Part shown: positions 15,854 to 23,675 of the stretch, one piece after another
Layout of the letters: every line of letters begins with the position of its first letter
Numbering within the stretch: position 1 is the stretch's first letter
NCBI GenBank assembly: GCA_014799385.1
Contig: JAAVIC010000009.1
Location: 1 to 64,000 of the forward strand
Length of the DNA: 64,000 nucleotides
Source of the DNA: Oscillospiraceae bacterium
Lineage (GTDB): Bacteria; Bacillota; Clostridia; Oscillospirales; Ruminococcaceae
Direction: 5' to 3'
Notes under the pieces: model-generated
What the model saw: the letters and a program-made list of their open reading frames with translations, nothing else
The model's database searches: none
Told to the model about the DNA's origin: nothing
Translations under genes and position numbers: made by a program

Positions 15854-16785
15854 TACTGCTGCACCTCCTTCTTGCGTGTAATCGCAAGCTGAGCAAGACC
15901 TATGCCTGCGACAAGAATAAAGAAGATAACTGCCTTTGCCTGTGCTGTACCCTGCGCGTTGCTTGTTGGACCGTAGAACGTATTATAGATGTTCAACGCA
16001 AGCATTTCGGTGGTGTTTACCCTGCCGGTCGGCTTGAATATAATGGGCATACCGCCGGTAAGCGCGAGGTTCTGGTCAAACAGCTTGAATCCGTTTGTCA
16101 GCGACAGGAACATACAAATTGTGATGGACGGCATAACATTGGGAATAGTGATTCTGAACAATGTCTGAACGGAGGTCGCTCCATCGATTTTCGCCGCCTC
16201 CAGCATATCCTCGGGGACGTTCTGCAAACCCGCTATGTAGATAATCATCATATAACCGATCTGCTGCCACAACATAAGGATAATCAAGCCCCAGAAGCCG
16301 TACTTGCTGTCCAGCAAAATCGAAGTACCGAAGTTGCTGAGAATACCGTCGAAAATCATAGACCATATGTAACCCAGAACGATACCGCCGATTAGGTTAG
16401 GCATAAAGAATACGGTACGGAACAGATTGCTGCCCTTGATTCCCTTTGTGAGTGCCAACGCGACCATAAAAGCCAATACGTTGATGAGAACCAGTGAAAC
16501 AACGGCAAACAATGCCGTGTACCAGAAGGCGTGCACAAATCCTGCATCCTTGAATACCTTCACATAGTTGGAAAATCCAACAAATTTAGCGTCCTTAATG
16601 ATACGAAATTCACACATGGACAAGTATATGCCCTGAATAAATGGCCATACAAAACCAATAATGAAAGCAATCAGCACCGGTCCCAGAAACAGCCAGCACC
16701 ATTTTCTCATTGAGGTTCTATATGAATTTTTGCGCTTTTTCTTTTTTGGAGCGTTCGATACGCTCACAGAGCCTGTGTTATCCAA
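15853..16785 (-). CDS. Sugar ABC transporter permease (MalF/UgpA-like)
   Basis: About 310 residues, six membrane segments and the EAA loop LEAAKIDGATSVQTLFRITIPNVMP. It forms the channel with the MalG-like partner. Start choice: an upstream TTG at 16842 has no ribosome binding site and falls next to a hairpin, whereas the TTG at 16785 is preceded by AAGGGAGATGAAATC at good spacing, so I prefer 16785. The N-terminus is basic (PKKKKRKNSYR) before the first membrane helix. It lies downstream of the binding-protein gene. Confidence 0.85.
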   Translation of the reverse strand: MDNTGSVSVSNAPKKKKRKNSYRTSMRKWCWLFLGPVLIAFIIGFVWPFIQGIYLSMCEFRIIKDAKFVGFSNYVKVFKDAGFVHAFWYTALFAVVSLVLINVLAFMVALALTKGIKGSNLFRTVFFMPNLIGGIVLGYIWSMIFDGILSNFGTSILLDSKYGFWGLIILMLWQQIGYMMIIYIAGLQNVPEDMLEAAKIDGATSVQTLFRITIPNVMPSITICMFLSLTNGFKLFDQNLALTGGMPIIFKPTGRVNTTEMLALNIYNTFYGPTSNAQGTAQAKAVIFFILVAGIGLAQLAITRKKEVQQ

Positions 16786-16842
16786 GATTTCATCTCCCTT
16801 TCGGTTAATTTTCACGGGTTCTCCACAATTTTGATAGTACAA

Positions 16843-16872
16843 AATGGGGCGAGCGTAAATGCCCGCCCCATT
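16843..16872 (-). terminator. Hairpin between binding protein and permease genes
   Basis: AATGGGGCG and CGCCCCATT form a 9-base-pair stem just after the solute-binding-protein stop. Similar intercistronic hairpins in sugar-importer operons stabilise or partly end the mRNA so the binding protein is made in excess. It also argues against translation starting at 16842. Confidence 0.6.
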
Positions 16873-16893
16873 AATACTATTGTAATCGGGGAA

Positions 16894-18240
16894 TTAGCCT
16901 TGTGCCGCAGCCCAACCGTCAACTATGGCAGCCTTTACGTTTGCCCAGTTAGCGTCGCTCTGGTCAACAACATATGCATGAAGCGCACTTGCAATGGGAG
17001 GACGGTAAGCGGACTCCGGAGGCTGGTAGTTGGTAGCCCAGTTCATAGCGTAGCAGCCATCATCGGAGAGCTTGTTAGCAGCCGCGAGGAACGCGTTGTC
17101 GGAAGCAGCAGCATCGGTGTAAGGCAGAACGCCAAGATCATTAACGAGCTTTGCAGAAGCATCGGGATCGGTTACGAGCCATACCATAAAGTCCATGGTA
17201 GCTGCCTGATCATCAGCGGAAACCTTGGAGTTGATAGCCCAGCAGTTCTCTGTACCGCAGTTCAGACCTGCCTTATCTTCGCCGGAAACGCCGCAGTAGT
17301 AAGGAATCATAGTAGCGTCTATGCCTGCGCCCTTAATGTCGGCAGCATCCCAAGAGCCTGTCAAAACAAATGCCGCTTTCTTCTGTTTGAACTGAGCGAC
17401 AGGATCATTACCGGCACTTACGAGATCCTTAGGCTCTGTGCAGCTGTTGTTGACGGTAAGGTCGAACAACTGCTTGAAGTTGTCCATATACTCGCCGCTG
17501 ATGGTAGCAGGAGTTTCGGTCCAGTGGTTATCCTTCTGCTCGTAGAAATACTCGAGATTTACCATATGACCGGTAATTCTCCAGTGGTTTGCGTCGCTAA
17601 GGTCGCTTGCCGCAAAAGCATCGAAGCCCAACTCAGCAGAACGCGCGTGGATATCCTCAGCAACTTCCTTGAGCTTGTCGAAACCCTTGATGTCGTCAAC
17701 ATTGTAACCCGCCTGTGTAACGAGATCCTTGTTTACAACAATTCCGTAGCACTCATAGCAGTAAGGAACGGAAACGAGCTTGCCATCGCTGCTGTAAACG
17801 TTCATATCGTTGGTGTTCAGTGCATTGGCAATTTTGCTGCCTGTGAGGTCAAGCGCATAGTCTTTCCACTTTTCAGCGTCAGTAGGCTTGCCGATAACAA
17901 ACATTGTGGGCGGTTCGTTCTTATCCATCTCGGAGAGGAGCTGCTGCTCATACGTACCCGAAGCTGCAGTAACGACCTTAACCGCAACACCTGTCTTATC
18001 CTGGTAGGTCTTAGCAAGCGCCAAAGCGGTTTCGTCAAGCTCGGGCTTGAAGTTCAGCCAGTAAACCTTACCCTTGGAAGCATCGCCGGTGCTGGTGGGA
18101 TCGTTCGAGGTGTTTTGATTGCTGGTGGAATTGTTGTTGCCGGGGGTGCTGCTGCCGCTGTCATTGCTACAGCCTGCAAGCATGGTCAGACCCATAGCTG
18201 CGCTAAGAGCCATAGCCAGAATTCTTCTTGATTTGCTCAT
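16894..18240 (-). CDS. Extracellular sugar-binding lipoprotein of ABC importer
   Basis: 448 residues of the family-1 solute-binding proteins. The signal peptide has lipobox LAGC (Cys about 23), then a Ser/Thr/Asn-rich linker to about residue 55. The body contains typical CUT1 features such as AKTYQDKTGVAVKVV near the start, AAFVLTGSWDAADIKG in the middle and a run of tryptophans near the end that may stack on sugar. It delivers a carbohydrate to the two permeases downstream. First gene of the operon, with promoter at 18447-18475 and LacI-type palindromes in the leader. Confidence 0.92.
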   Translation of the reverse strand: MSKSRRILAMALSAAMGLTMLAGCSNDSGSSTPGNNNSTSNQNTSNDPTSTGDASKGKVYWLNFKPELDETALALAKTYQDKTGVAVKVVTAASGTYEQQLLSEMDKNEPPTMFVIGKPTDAEKWKDYALDLTGSKIANALNTNDMNVYSSDGKLVSVPYCYECYGIVVNKDLVTQAGYNVDDIKGFDKLKEVAEDIHARSAELGFDAFAASDLSDANHWRITGHMVNLEYFYEQKDNHWTETPATISGEYMDNFKQLFDLTVNNSCTEPKDLVSAGNDPVAQFKQKKAAFVLTGSWDAADIKGAGIDATMIPYYCGVSGEDKAGLNCGTENCWAINSKVSADDQAATMDFMVWLVTDPDASAKLVNDLGVLPYTDAAASDNAFLAAANKLSDDGCYAMNWATNYQPPESAYRPPIASALHAYVVDQSDANWANVKAAIVDGWAAAQG

Positions 18241-18294
18241 AATTAAATTGTCCTCCTAAGTAAATTGGCGTTCCGGATTTCCCGTAAGCGTTAT

Positions 18295-18354
18295 CGGAAA
18301 CGTTTCCGGAAACGTGATTTAGAGTAACCGAAAACGTTCCCCATAAGATTCACG
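18295..18354. promoter_or_regulatory. LacI/CcpA-type operator-like palindromes
   Basis: CGGAAACGTTTCCG (18295-18308) is a perfect palindrome of LacI-family type. CCGAAAACGTTCC (18328-18340) and CACGTTTTCG (18351-18360) are half-matching neighbours. They lie in the leader of the importer operon and are probable sites for the LacI regulator at 13887 or for CcpA. Confidence 0.65.
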
Positions 18355-18446
18355 TTTTCGATACCGCATAAAATCAACCGATTATGGAACTTGGCGGCAA
18401 GCGATGATGCCGCTTCGCTCCAAATCCGATTAACCTTACTGAGTTT

Positions 18447-18475
18447 ATTTTACCGCATAAATTTGTATTTGTCAA
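18447..18475 (-). promoter_or_regulatory. Sigma-A-type promoter of the sugar importer operon
   Basis: Minus strand TTGACA (18470-18475), 17-base spacer, TAAAAT (18447-18452). The leader to the binding-protein ATG would be about 200 bases and holds the operator-like palindromes. Confidence 0.7.
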
Positions 18476-18571
18476 TAGTCAACCTCAATTTTTGTATGAT
18501 TTGTCATAAAACGATAATTTTTTTGTGCATTTTAGCCAAAATAGCCGGTTGAAAAGTGGAAAACTTAATAA

Positions 18572-18600
18572 TTTGCCGTGCTTTCAACAAGCACGGCAAA
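18572..18600 (-). terminator. Hairpin terminator after copZ
   Basis: TTTGCCGTGCTT tcaac AAGCACGGCAAA, a 12-base-pair stem downstream of the copper genes, followed on the minus strand by an A/T-rich tail. Confidence 0.75.
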
Positions 18601-18621
18601 CTCGGATATTTGCGGGTTCGA

Positions 18622-18825
18622 TTACGCAAGAACCTTGTACTCCAGATCCTCGACCGTCTTTTTAAGAACATCGAACTCCACAGGCTCTGAAAGTGCCACA
18701 ACCGCCGTGCCTTTCTCGTGCGAAACCTCCGCAGACCTCACTCCCGGGACTGCCTCCAGCGCCTTCTTAACGGTCGCCTCGCAGTGTCCGCACATCATAC
18801 CCTCGATTTTCATTGTGATCTCCAT
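18622..18825 (-). CDS. copZ: Copper chaperone CopZ (internal start in the fused frame)
   Basis: 67 residues, MEITMKIEGMMCGHCEATVKK..., a single heavy-metal-associated domain with the CxxC copper site (MCGHC, residues 11-15). CopZ hands Cu(I) to CopA in the cytoplasm. The ATG at 18825 is preceded by AAGGAGGATATT, an excellent ribosome binding site, so it is probably translated on its own even though the copA frame also runs into it without a stop. The arrangement csoR-copA-copZ is standard in Firmicutes; the fusion is not. Confidence 0.85.
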   Translation of the reverse strand: MEITMKIEGMMCGHCEATVKKALEAVPGVRSAEVSHEKGTAVVALSEPVEFDVLKKTVEDLEYKVLA

Positions 18826-21228
18826 AATATCCTCCTTATCTAAATTGGCAAATCCAAAACCGTGCGCGCTTTCGCGCGCACTCGCCTGCCCGTGACTTCC
18901 CACCTTCGGTGTGAAGTCACGGACGCGTTTTGAATTTGCATTATTCGCCATAACGTTGCTTTTTGTCCTCCGCTTATAGTCGCGCTTTGTGCTGTATATC
19001 TTCGTGAAATTCAGCCGCAGCGCGTTTGTCACCACGCAAAAGCTCGACAAGCTCATCGCCGCCGCTCCGAACATCGGATTCAGCCGCCAACCGAACAGCG
19101 GAATCCACACTCCCGCCGCCAACGGAATCCCGATAACATTATATATAAATGCCCAGAACAAGTTCTCCTTGATGTTCGTGAGCGTGGAGCGCGACAGCCG
19201 TATCGCCGCCGGGACGTCCGTCAGCTTTGACTTCATCAGCACCACGTCCGCCGCGTCCAGTGCAATGTCCGAGCCTGCGCCGATGGCGATTCCGATGTCC
19301 GCGCGGGTAAGAGCGGGCGCGTCATTGATTCCATCGCCCACCATCGCGGTTTTCCCCTCGCGTTTAAGCTGTCGGATAACGTCCTCTTTGTCGCCGGGCA
19401 GAACCTCCGCTATTACATCGTCCACTCCCGCAAGCCTTGCGACTGCGGCGGCGGTGCGCTCGTTGTCACCCGTCAGCATAACAACGCGGATTCCCATATT
19501 CTTGAGCTGCTGAACGGCTTGCGCGGATTCGGGCTTTATTTCGTCCGCGACCGCGATTATCCCGACAAGACGCCTGTCGCGGCAGAAGTACAACGGAGTT
19601 TTTCCCTCTCCCGAAAGCCTTTCGGAGATTTCACGCATTTCCCGTGAAATGTCGCAGTACGTTTCACACAACCGCAGATTCCCCGCAATGTATTCCCGAC
19701 CGCCGAGCGCAGCCGAAATTCCCGCGCCGCGCAGAACCTCGAATCTCTCCGGCTCTTCTGCGGAAAAGCCTTGCTCCTCGCCGTATGCCATAATCGCCTT
19801 GGCGAGTGGGTGTTCGCTGCGCTTTTCCAGTGAAAAAGCGATTTTCGCAAGCTCGGAGACGCTCAAATCCGCGCACGGAATAATATCGGTAACGCGCGGT
19901 TCGCCGCTTGTAATTGTTCCCGTCTTGTCAAGCACAACGATTTCGGTCTTGCCCGTGCCTTCAAGCGATACCGCCGTTTTGAACAGGATTCCGTTTTTCG
20001 CGCCGATTCCGTTGCCGACCATAATCGCCACGGGAGTCGCCAGTCCAAGCGCGCACGGGCAGGAGATAACCAACACCGAGATTCCGCGCTCGATAGCGTA
20101 ACCCGCGCCGCTCCCCGTCAACAGCCACACGGCAATCGTCACCAACGCTATTGTGATTACCGCCGGCACAAACACTCCCGAAACCTTGTCCGCGATTTTC
20201 GCGATTGGAGCTTTTGTCGCCGCCGCATCGCTTACCATTTTGATGATCTGCGACAGCGATGTGTCCTCGCCCACACGTGTCGCGCGGCAGCGAATATACC
20301 CCGATTGGTTGATTGTCGCGGCGGAAACCTCATCTCCGACTATCTTATCCACGGGTATGCTTTCGCCCGTTAAAGCACTCTCGTTTATCGCCGTTTCACC
20401 CTCGACTATCACTCCGTCCGTGGGAATGCTGTCACCCGCGCGAACCGCGAAGATGTCGCCGATTTTCACTTGCTCCACGGGCACGGTGACTTCCTCTCCG
20501 TCACGAATCAAAACCGCCGTCTTGGGAGCGAGTTTGATCAAGCTCTTCAGTGCGGAGGTGGTCTTGCCCTTGGAGCGCGCCTCCAACAGCTTTCCGAGCG
20601 TAATCAGCGTGAGGATAGTTCCCGCGCTCTCATAGTACAGCTCGTGCATATATTGCATTACGACCTCGTGATTTCCGACCGCCTGCGCGTTGCTCATCAC
20701 AATCGTTGCATAGACGCTGTATCCGAAAGCCGCCGCCGCGCCGAGAGCAACGAGAGTATCCATATTCGGCGCACGGTGGATAATTCCCTTAAATCCGCTG
20801 ATAAAGAACTTTTGGTTTATCACCATAATGATTCCCGAAAGCAGAAGCTGAACAATCGCAACGGCAACGTGGTCCTCCGCAAGGAACGGGGGCAGCCACC
20901 AGCCCCACATCATACCGCCCATAGAGATATACATCAGCACCGCGAGAAATCCCAGGCTCCAGAACAGGCGGAGCTTCATCTTTGCGGTTTCAGAGTCCGC
21001 GGGTTCCGCATTATCCTCCGCGGATTTCGCCGCTCCTTTTACGCTTGCGCCGTAACCCGCGTCAGTAACCGCCTTGATTATCGCCGCGTCATCGCCGCCC
21101 TCAACTCCCATAGAGTTGGTAAGCAGGCTCACCGAGCAGCTTGTCACGCCCTCAACGGCGCTCACTGCCTTTTCCACACGAGCCGAGCAAGCCGCACAGC
21201 TCATTCCCGTAACATCAAATTGCTTCAT
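18622..21228 (-). CDS. copA: Copper-exporting P1B ATPase CopA, read through into CopZ
   Basis: The open frame encodes 868 residues. It has an N-terminal metal-binding domain (GMSCAAC, residues 8-14), membrane segments, the transport motif SCPCALG, phosphorylation site DKTGT, SEHPLAKA, and GDGINDAPA. This is a Cu(I)-exporting ATPase. Normal CopA would end near residue 745. Here the frame continues through a palindromic repeat element (DNA 18848-18939, about residues 764-794) into a complete CopZ-like domain (about 802-868). A separate ribosome binding site for CopZ survives, so both a fusion and free CopZ may be made. The linker is basic and low in hydrophobics. A second repeat copy lies just upstream of the start. 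Confidence 0.9.
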   Translation of the reverse strand: MKQFDVTGMSCAACSARVEKAVSAVEGVTSCSVSLLTNSMGVEGGDDAAIIKAVTDAGYGASVKGAAKSAEDNAEPADSETAKMKLRLFWSLGFLAVLMYISMGGMMWGWWLPPFLAEDHVAVAIVQLLLSGIIMVINQKFFISGFKGIIHRAPNMDTLVALGAAAAFGYSVYATIVMSNAQAVGNHEVVMQYMHELYYESAGTILTLITLGKLLEARSKGKTTSALKSLIKLAPKTAVLIRDGEEVTVPVEQVKIGDIFAVRAGDSIPTDGVIVEGETAINESALTGESIPVDKIVGDEVSAATINQSGYIRCRATRVGEDTSLSQIIKMVSDAAATKAPIAKIADKVSGVFVPAVITIALVTIAVWLLTGSGAGYAIERGISVLVISCPCALGLATPVAIMVGNGIGAKNGILFKTAVSLEGTGKTEIVVLDKTGTITSGEPRVTDIIPCADLSVSELAKIAFSLEKRSEHPLAKAIMAYGEEQGFSAEEPERFEVLRGAGISAALGGREYIAGNLRLCETYCDISREMREISERLSGEGKTPLYFCRDRRLVGIIAVADEIKPESAQAVQQLKNMGIRVVMLTGDNERTAAAVARLAGVDDVIAEVLPGDKEDVIRQLKREGKTAMVGDGINDAPALTRADIGIAIGAGSDIALDAADVVLMKSKLTDVPAAIRLSRSTLTNIKENLFWAFIYNVIGIPLAAGVWIPLFGWRLNPMFGAAAMSLSSFCVVTNALRLNFTKIYSTKRDYKRRTKSNVMANNANSKRVRDFTPKVGSHGQASARESAHGFGFANLDKEDIMEITMKIEGMMCGHCEATVKKALEAVPGVRSAEVSHEKGTAVVALSEPVEFDVLKKTVEDLEYKVLA
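18848..18939. repeat. Palindromic repeat element within the copA-copZ frame
   Basis: Ends GCAAATCCAAAA (18848-18859) and TTTTGAATTTGC (18928-18939). Arm 1 is GTGCGCGC/GCGCGCAC (18862-18881) and arm 2 is CGTGACTTC/GAAGTCACG (18891-18921). Member of the dispersed family. It is translated in frame as part of the CopA-CopZ linker. Confidence 0.8.
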
Positions 21229-21237
21229 ATTTTAATG

Positions 21238-21375
21238 GCAAATTCAAAACCACACAGACGCTTCGCGTCTGCGTTCGCCAAGCGACCCATTACACCGCTT
21301 TGCGGTGTAACGCGCCGCTTGCGTTTTGAATTTGCATTAACCTCCTATACGTTTTTTGGGTTATAACGCGCTAAA
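21238..21375. repeat. Palindromic repeat element upstream of copA
   Basis: Ends GCAAATTCAAAA (21238-21249) and TTTTGAATTTGC (21324-21335). Arms are CAGACGC/GCGTCTG (21255-21271) and TTACACCGC/GCGGTGTAA (21290-21310), the latter enclosed by AAGCG/CGCTT. A flanking module containing GGTTATAACGCGCT follows to 21375, as in other copies. Confidence 0.8.
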
Positions 21376-21395
21376 CTCCACCGATATCGCGTTGA

Positions 21396-21704
21396 TTATT
21401 TCATCATCTTTTGCAGCGTTGCAACCAACTCGTCAATAACCTCGTCATTACCGTTCTTTATATTATCCGCGACACACGTGCGGATATGCTCCGCAAGCAG
21501 CTCCTTGCTGAAAGAATTAAGCGCGGCATTCGCGGCGGCGACCTGAACCAATATATCCGTGCAGTACGCGCTGTTTTCCACCATTTTCCGTATTCCGTTT
21601 ATCTGCCCCGAAATACGGTTCAGACGGTTTATCAGCCGCTTGTACTCTCCCTCGGAGCGTTCCTTTTTCTTACAGCTTTGGCACTTATCGCATTCATTTT
21701 CCAT
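21396..21704 (-). CDS. csoR: CsoR-type copper-sensing repressor
   Basis: 102-residue all-helical DUF156/CsoR protein. It has the C-H-C copper ligand pattern: Cys in NSAYCTDILVQ (about residue 48) and EHIRTC (His/Cys about 73-77). The N-terminal extension ENECDKCQSCKK is cysteine-rich. CsoR dimers release operator DNA when Cu(I) binds. It lies directly upstream of copA, and its promoter has a GC-rich palindrome exactly between the -35 and -10 boxes, a layout that fits copper-dependent derepression of the whole csoR-copA-copZ group. Confidence 0.88.
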   Translation of the reverse strand: MENECDKCQSCKKKERSEGEYKRLINRLNRISGQINGIRKMVENSAYCTDILVQVAAANAALNSFSKELLAEHIRTCVADNIKNGNDEVIDELVATLQKMMK

Positions 21705-21727
21705 CTTTTATCAACTCCCCTAAATAT

Positions 21728-21756
21728 ATTATATACCCTCCGGGGGTATTTGTCAA
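21728..21756 (-). promoter_or_regulatory. csoR promoter with CsoR operator in the spacer
   Basis: Minus strand TTGACA (21751-21756), 17-base spacer, TATAAT (21728-21733). The spacer contains TACCCCCGGAGGGTA (21734-21748 on the complement), a palindrome of the type bound by CsoR, so a bound repressor would block RNA polymerase directly. Confidence 0.8.
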
Positions 21757-21944
21757 GGGGTAATTAAAATTTTTTATTTTAACCCAAGAATCCGAATACA
21801 TTATCATCGCCTTAGCACAAAATAATCAAAAAGTCAATGGATTTCCAACAACAAATATAAAGATCCGGCACTGCAAACGGTTGGTTAAATCTTCCAAAAA
21901 ATCTTTAATTTTTTGTAAAGGTATACAAAATATTATAATTGCTA

Positions 21945-21973
21945 TTGCATCACAAATGAAAAGGTGTTATAAT
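21945..21973 (+). promoter_or_regulatory. Sigma-A-type promoter for the secreted cysteine-hydrolase-like gene
   Basis: TTGCAT (21945-21950), 17-base spacer, TATAAT (21968-21973), about 70 bases before the start codon. Nothing else is recognised between 21760 and 21945. Confidence 0.7.
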
Positions 21974-22042
21974 CGAAACAACCGGTTAAACAAGAAACAA
22001 AATGAAGCTTCGTGTTTCAAGACATTTTAGGAGGACTTTATT

Positions 22043-22746
22043 ATGAAAAAATTAGCAAAAGAGTAATATCTCTTGGTTTAGCAGCAACGATGACACTCAC
22101 GATGTCGTCAGCGACATTTGGTCACGATTTAGCAACGTTTGACGACAGCCCGACAACATTCAACGAAAATCCGGCAGCACCCAATTATGATTGGGATTCG
22201 ATTGATATATTGGATTCCGAGATGCTGTTGTCCGAAACACGAGTACCGATGGCATCAATTTATGGCACTTTCCCTGATGGGTCATATTACACAAAAAACG
22301 GGCAAGCGTGCACTTGTCACAGTTGGTGTGACTGGAATGTCTCCTATAACACCATAACCAAGGAATATTGCAACTGCAGGATTTATGACAATTCTATCCA
22401 GTGCGTTGCATTTGCAAAATACATATTCTACAATGCAAGGGGGTATAAATGGTCTGAGGGTGAAACCATTTACAAAAACGTAACAAACATTACGGCAGAA
22501 ACGGCAAAAAGCGCGCTTAGATTCACCTATTTCGGGTCATATGTTCTGGTCATCAGCAATAACGGAAATGAACACTCGTTCGCCGTACTCGATACTACCG
22601 ATACCGGCATCAAAATATATGACGCAAACTCACAGAGGCCACGCGGAAACGGAAAAAATTATGAGCCGTGTCAAGTGAGAATGAAAACTCTTACTTGGCA
22701 GGAATTTGCTAATCAGTACAGAACAATCATAAAGGTAGTTCAATAA
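22043..22746 (+). pseudogene. Secreted papain-like/CHAP-like hydrolase, apparent 1-base frameshift in poly-A after the start
   Basis: AGGAGG and ATG (22043) are followed by six A (22046-22051). As written, translation ends after eight codons. With seven A the frame would give MKKISKRVISLGLAATMTL, a normal signal peptide, fused to the long open frame that continues to 22746 (about 235 residues). The mature part has IQCVAFAKY (possible nucleophile Cys), NEHSFAVLD (His) and IYDANS (Asn), an order seen in papain-like and CHAP hydrolases, plus a cysteine-rich CTCHSWCDWN segment. It could be a sequencing error, a broken gene, or a slippage-controlled or phase-variable gene. Confidence 0.65.
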
Positions 22747-22777
22747 CATATAATATCTGTTTGAGGAGGAACAAACC

Positions 22778-23584
22778 ATGAAAAAAATCACAGCAATCAT
22801 TTTGGCGACCGCATTACTCACTGCTTTGGCGGGGTGTGACAAGTCCGGGGATTCGGACAGTTCAAGCACCGACACAAGCACAACGCGATCCACAAGCACG
22901 GCGATTGAAAGTACGGTACAATCTACGGAATCCACAGAACCCGTAAGCTCTGCAAACGAGGTAAAGGTTTTATCGAGAATTTGCTATATGCGTCCGATTT
23001 ACAAATCAACGCTTGATGACCCGAACTGGAAAGAAAATACGCCGGGCGACACCCTCGGCGACAAAGTAGATAACTGGTTTGGAGAACAGGATTTTGAGCC
23101 AAAGCAGTTTTTTGACGTAAAAGAAGGCGACAAGCTGGAAAACGGTCTTACTGTCAAGGAAATCATTATCTACACCTATGAAGACGGAACTCCGGTACCT
23201 CAACCCGAAATCCGTTTTGAGGGAACGCTTGAAATGGAAGGAACGCTCTTTGTTCAACAGAAGGATAACAACTATTTCTGGACAGCCCGCGATTTAGAAT
23301 TTTTTCCCGACAGCAATAAAAACCCGTATATCCCGATGTGGACAGGCAACGACGACGGTGTACGTTCATCGACTCCGGAGGGCGTGCTTATGCAAGCCGA
23401 CTGCACGTTTCAGCTTGGAAATATTGACGAGTCGATAATCGACGAGGACGAAATATTTGACGGGAAAACTGCGGTTAAGGTAAAATTAACCGTGGACAAT
23501 ATAGCTGTCGGAAACGTAAACGGTCTTGGTATGTGCCAATATTGCTTCGGTAATATCATCGACTGCGAAAGGATTGACGATTGA
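22778..23584 (+). CDS. Hypothetical secreted lipoprotein
   Basis: 268 residues. The signal peptide ends with lipobox LAGC (Cys about 22), followed by a Ser/Thr-rich low-complexity linker to about residue 60 and a globular, acidic domain with no recognised family. Segments such as FDVKEGDKLENGLTVKEI and TFQLGNIDESIIDEDEIFDGKTAVKV suggest a beta-rich fold. It starts 31 bases after the preceding secreted gene with GAGGAGGAACAAACC ahead of the ATG, so the two are probably co-transcribed. Confidence 0.7.
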   Translation: MKKITAIILATALLTALAGCDKSGDSDSSSTDTSTTRSTSTAIESTVQSTESTEPVSSANEVKVLSRICYMRPIYKSTLDDPNWKENTPGDTLGDKVDNWFGEQDFEPKQFFDVKEGDKLENGLTVKEIIIYTYEDGTPVPQPEIRFEGTLEMEGTLFVQQKDNNYFWTARDLEFFPDSNKNPYIPMWTGNDDGVRSSTPEGVLMQADCTFQLGNIDESIIDEDEIFDGKTAVKVKLTVDNIAVGNVNGLGMCQYCFGNIIDCERIDD

Positions 23585-23640
23585 CGTGTGTTTATCGCAA
23601 TCGACCGGGCAAGGTCAAGCCCCTTATTATATACAAAACG

Positions 23641-23670
23641 ACACCGCGCAGTAATTGCGCGGTGTTGATT
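23641..23670. terminator. Bidirectional hairpin terminator
   Basis: ACACCGCGCA gtaat TGCGCGGTGT between the convergent lipoprotein and Na/Pi transporter genes, with T/A-rich tails. Confidence 0.8.
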
Positions 23671-23675
23671 TATCC

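Noticed and set aside
16831..18231. 466-codon plus-strand frame opposite the sugar-binding protein
   Set aside because: A shadow of the minus-strand solute-binding lipoprotein, which has a signal peptide, promoter, operators and clear family features.
14990..18240. Complete sugar ABC transporter with its own ATPase
   Set aside because: No ATPase gene is adjacent; the ATPase at 51248 belongs to a GntR-regulated exporter.
22012..22045. In-frame upstream ATG as start of the hydrolase gene
   Set aside because: It precedes the ribosome binding site and would give a non-signal N-terminus; the ATG at 22043 plus a one-base shift explains the data better.
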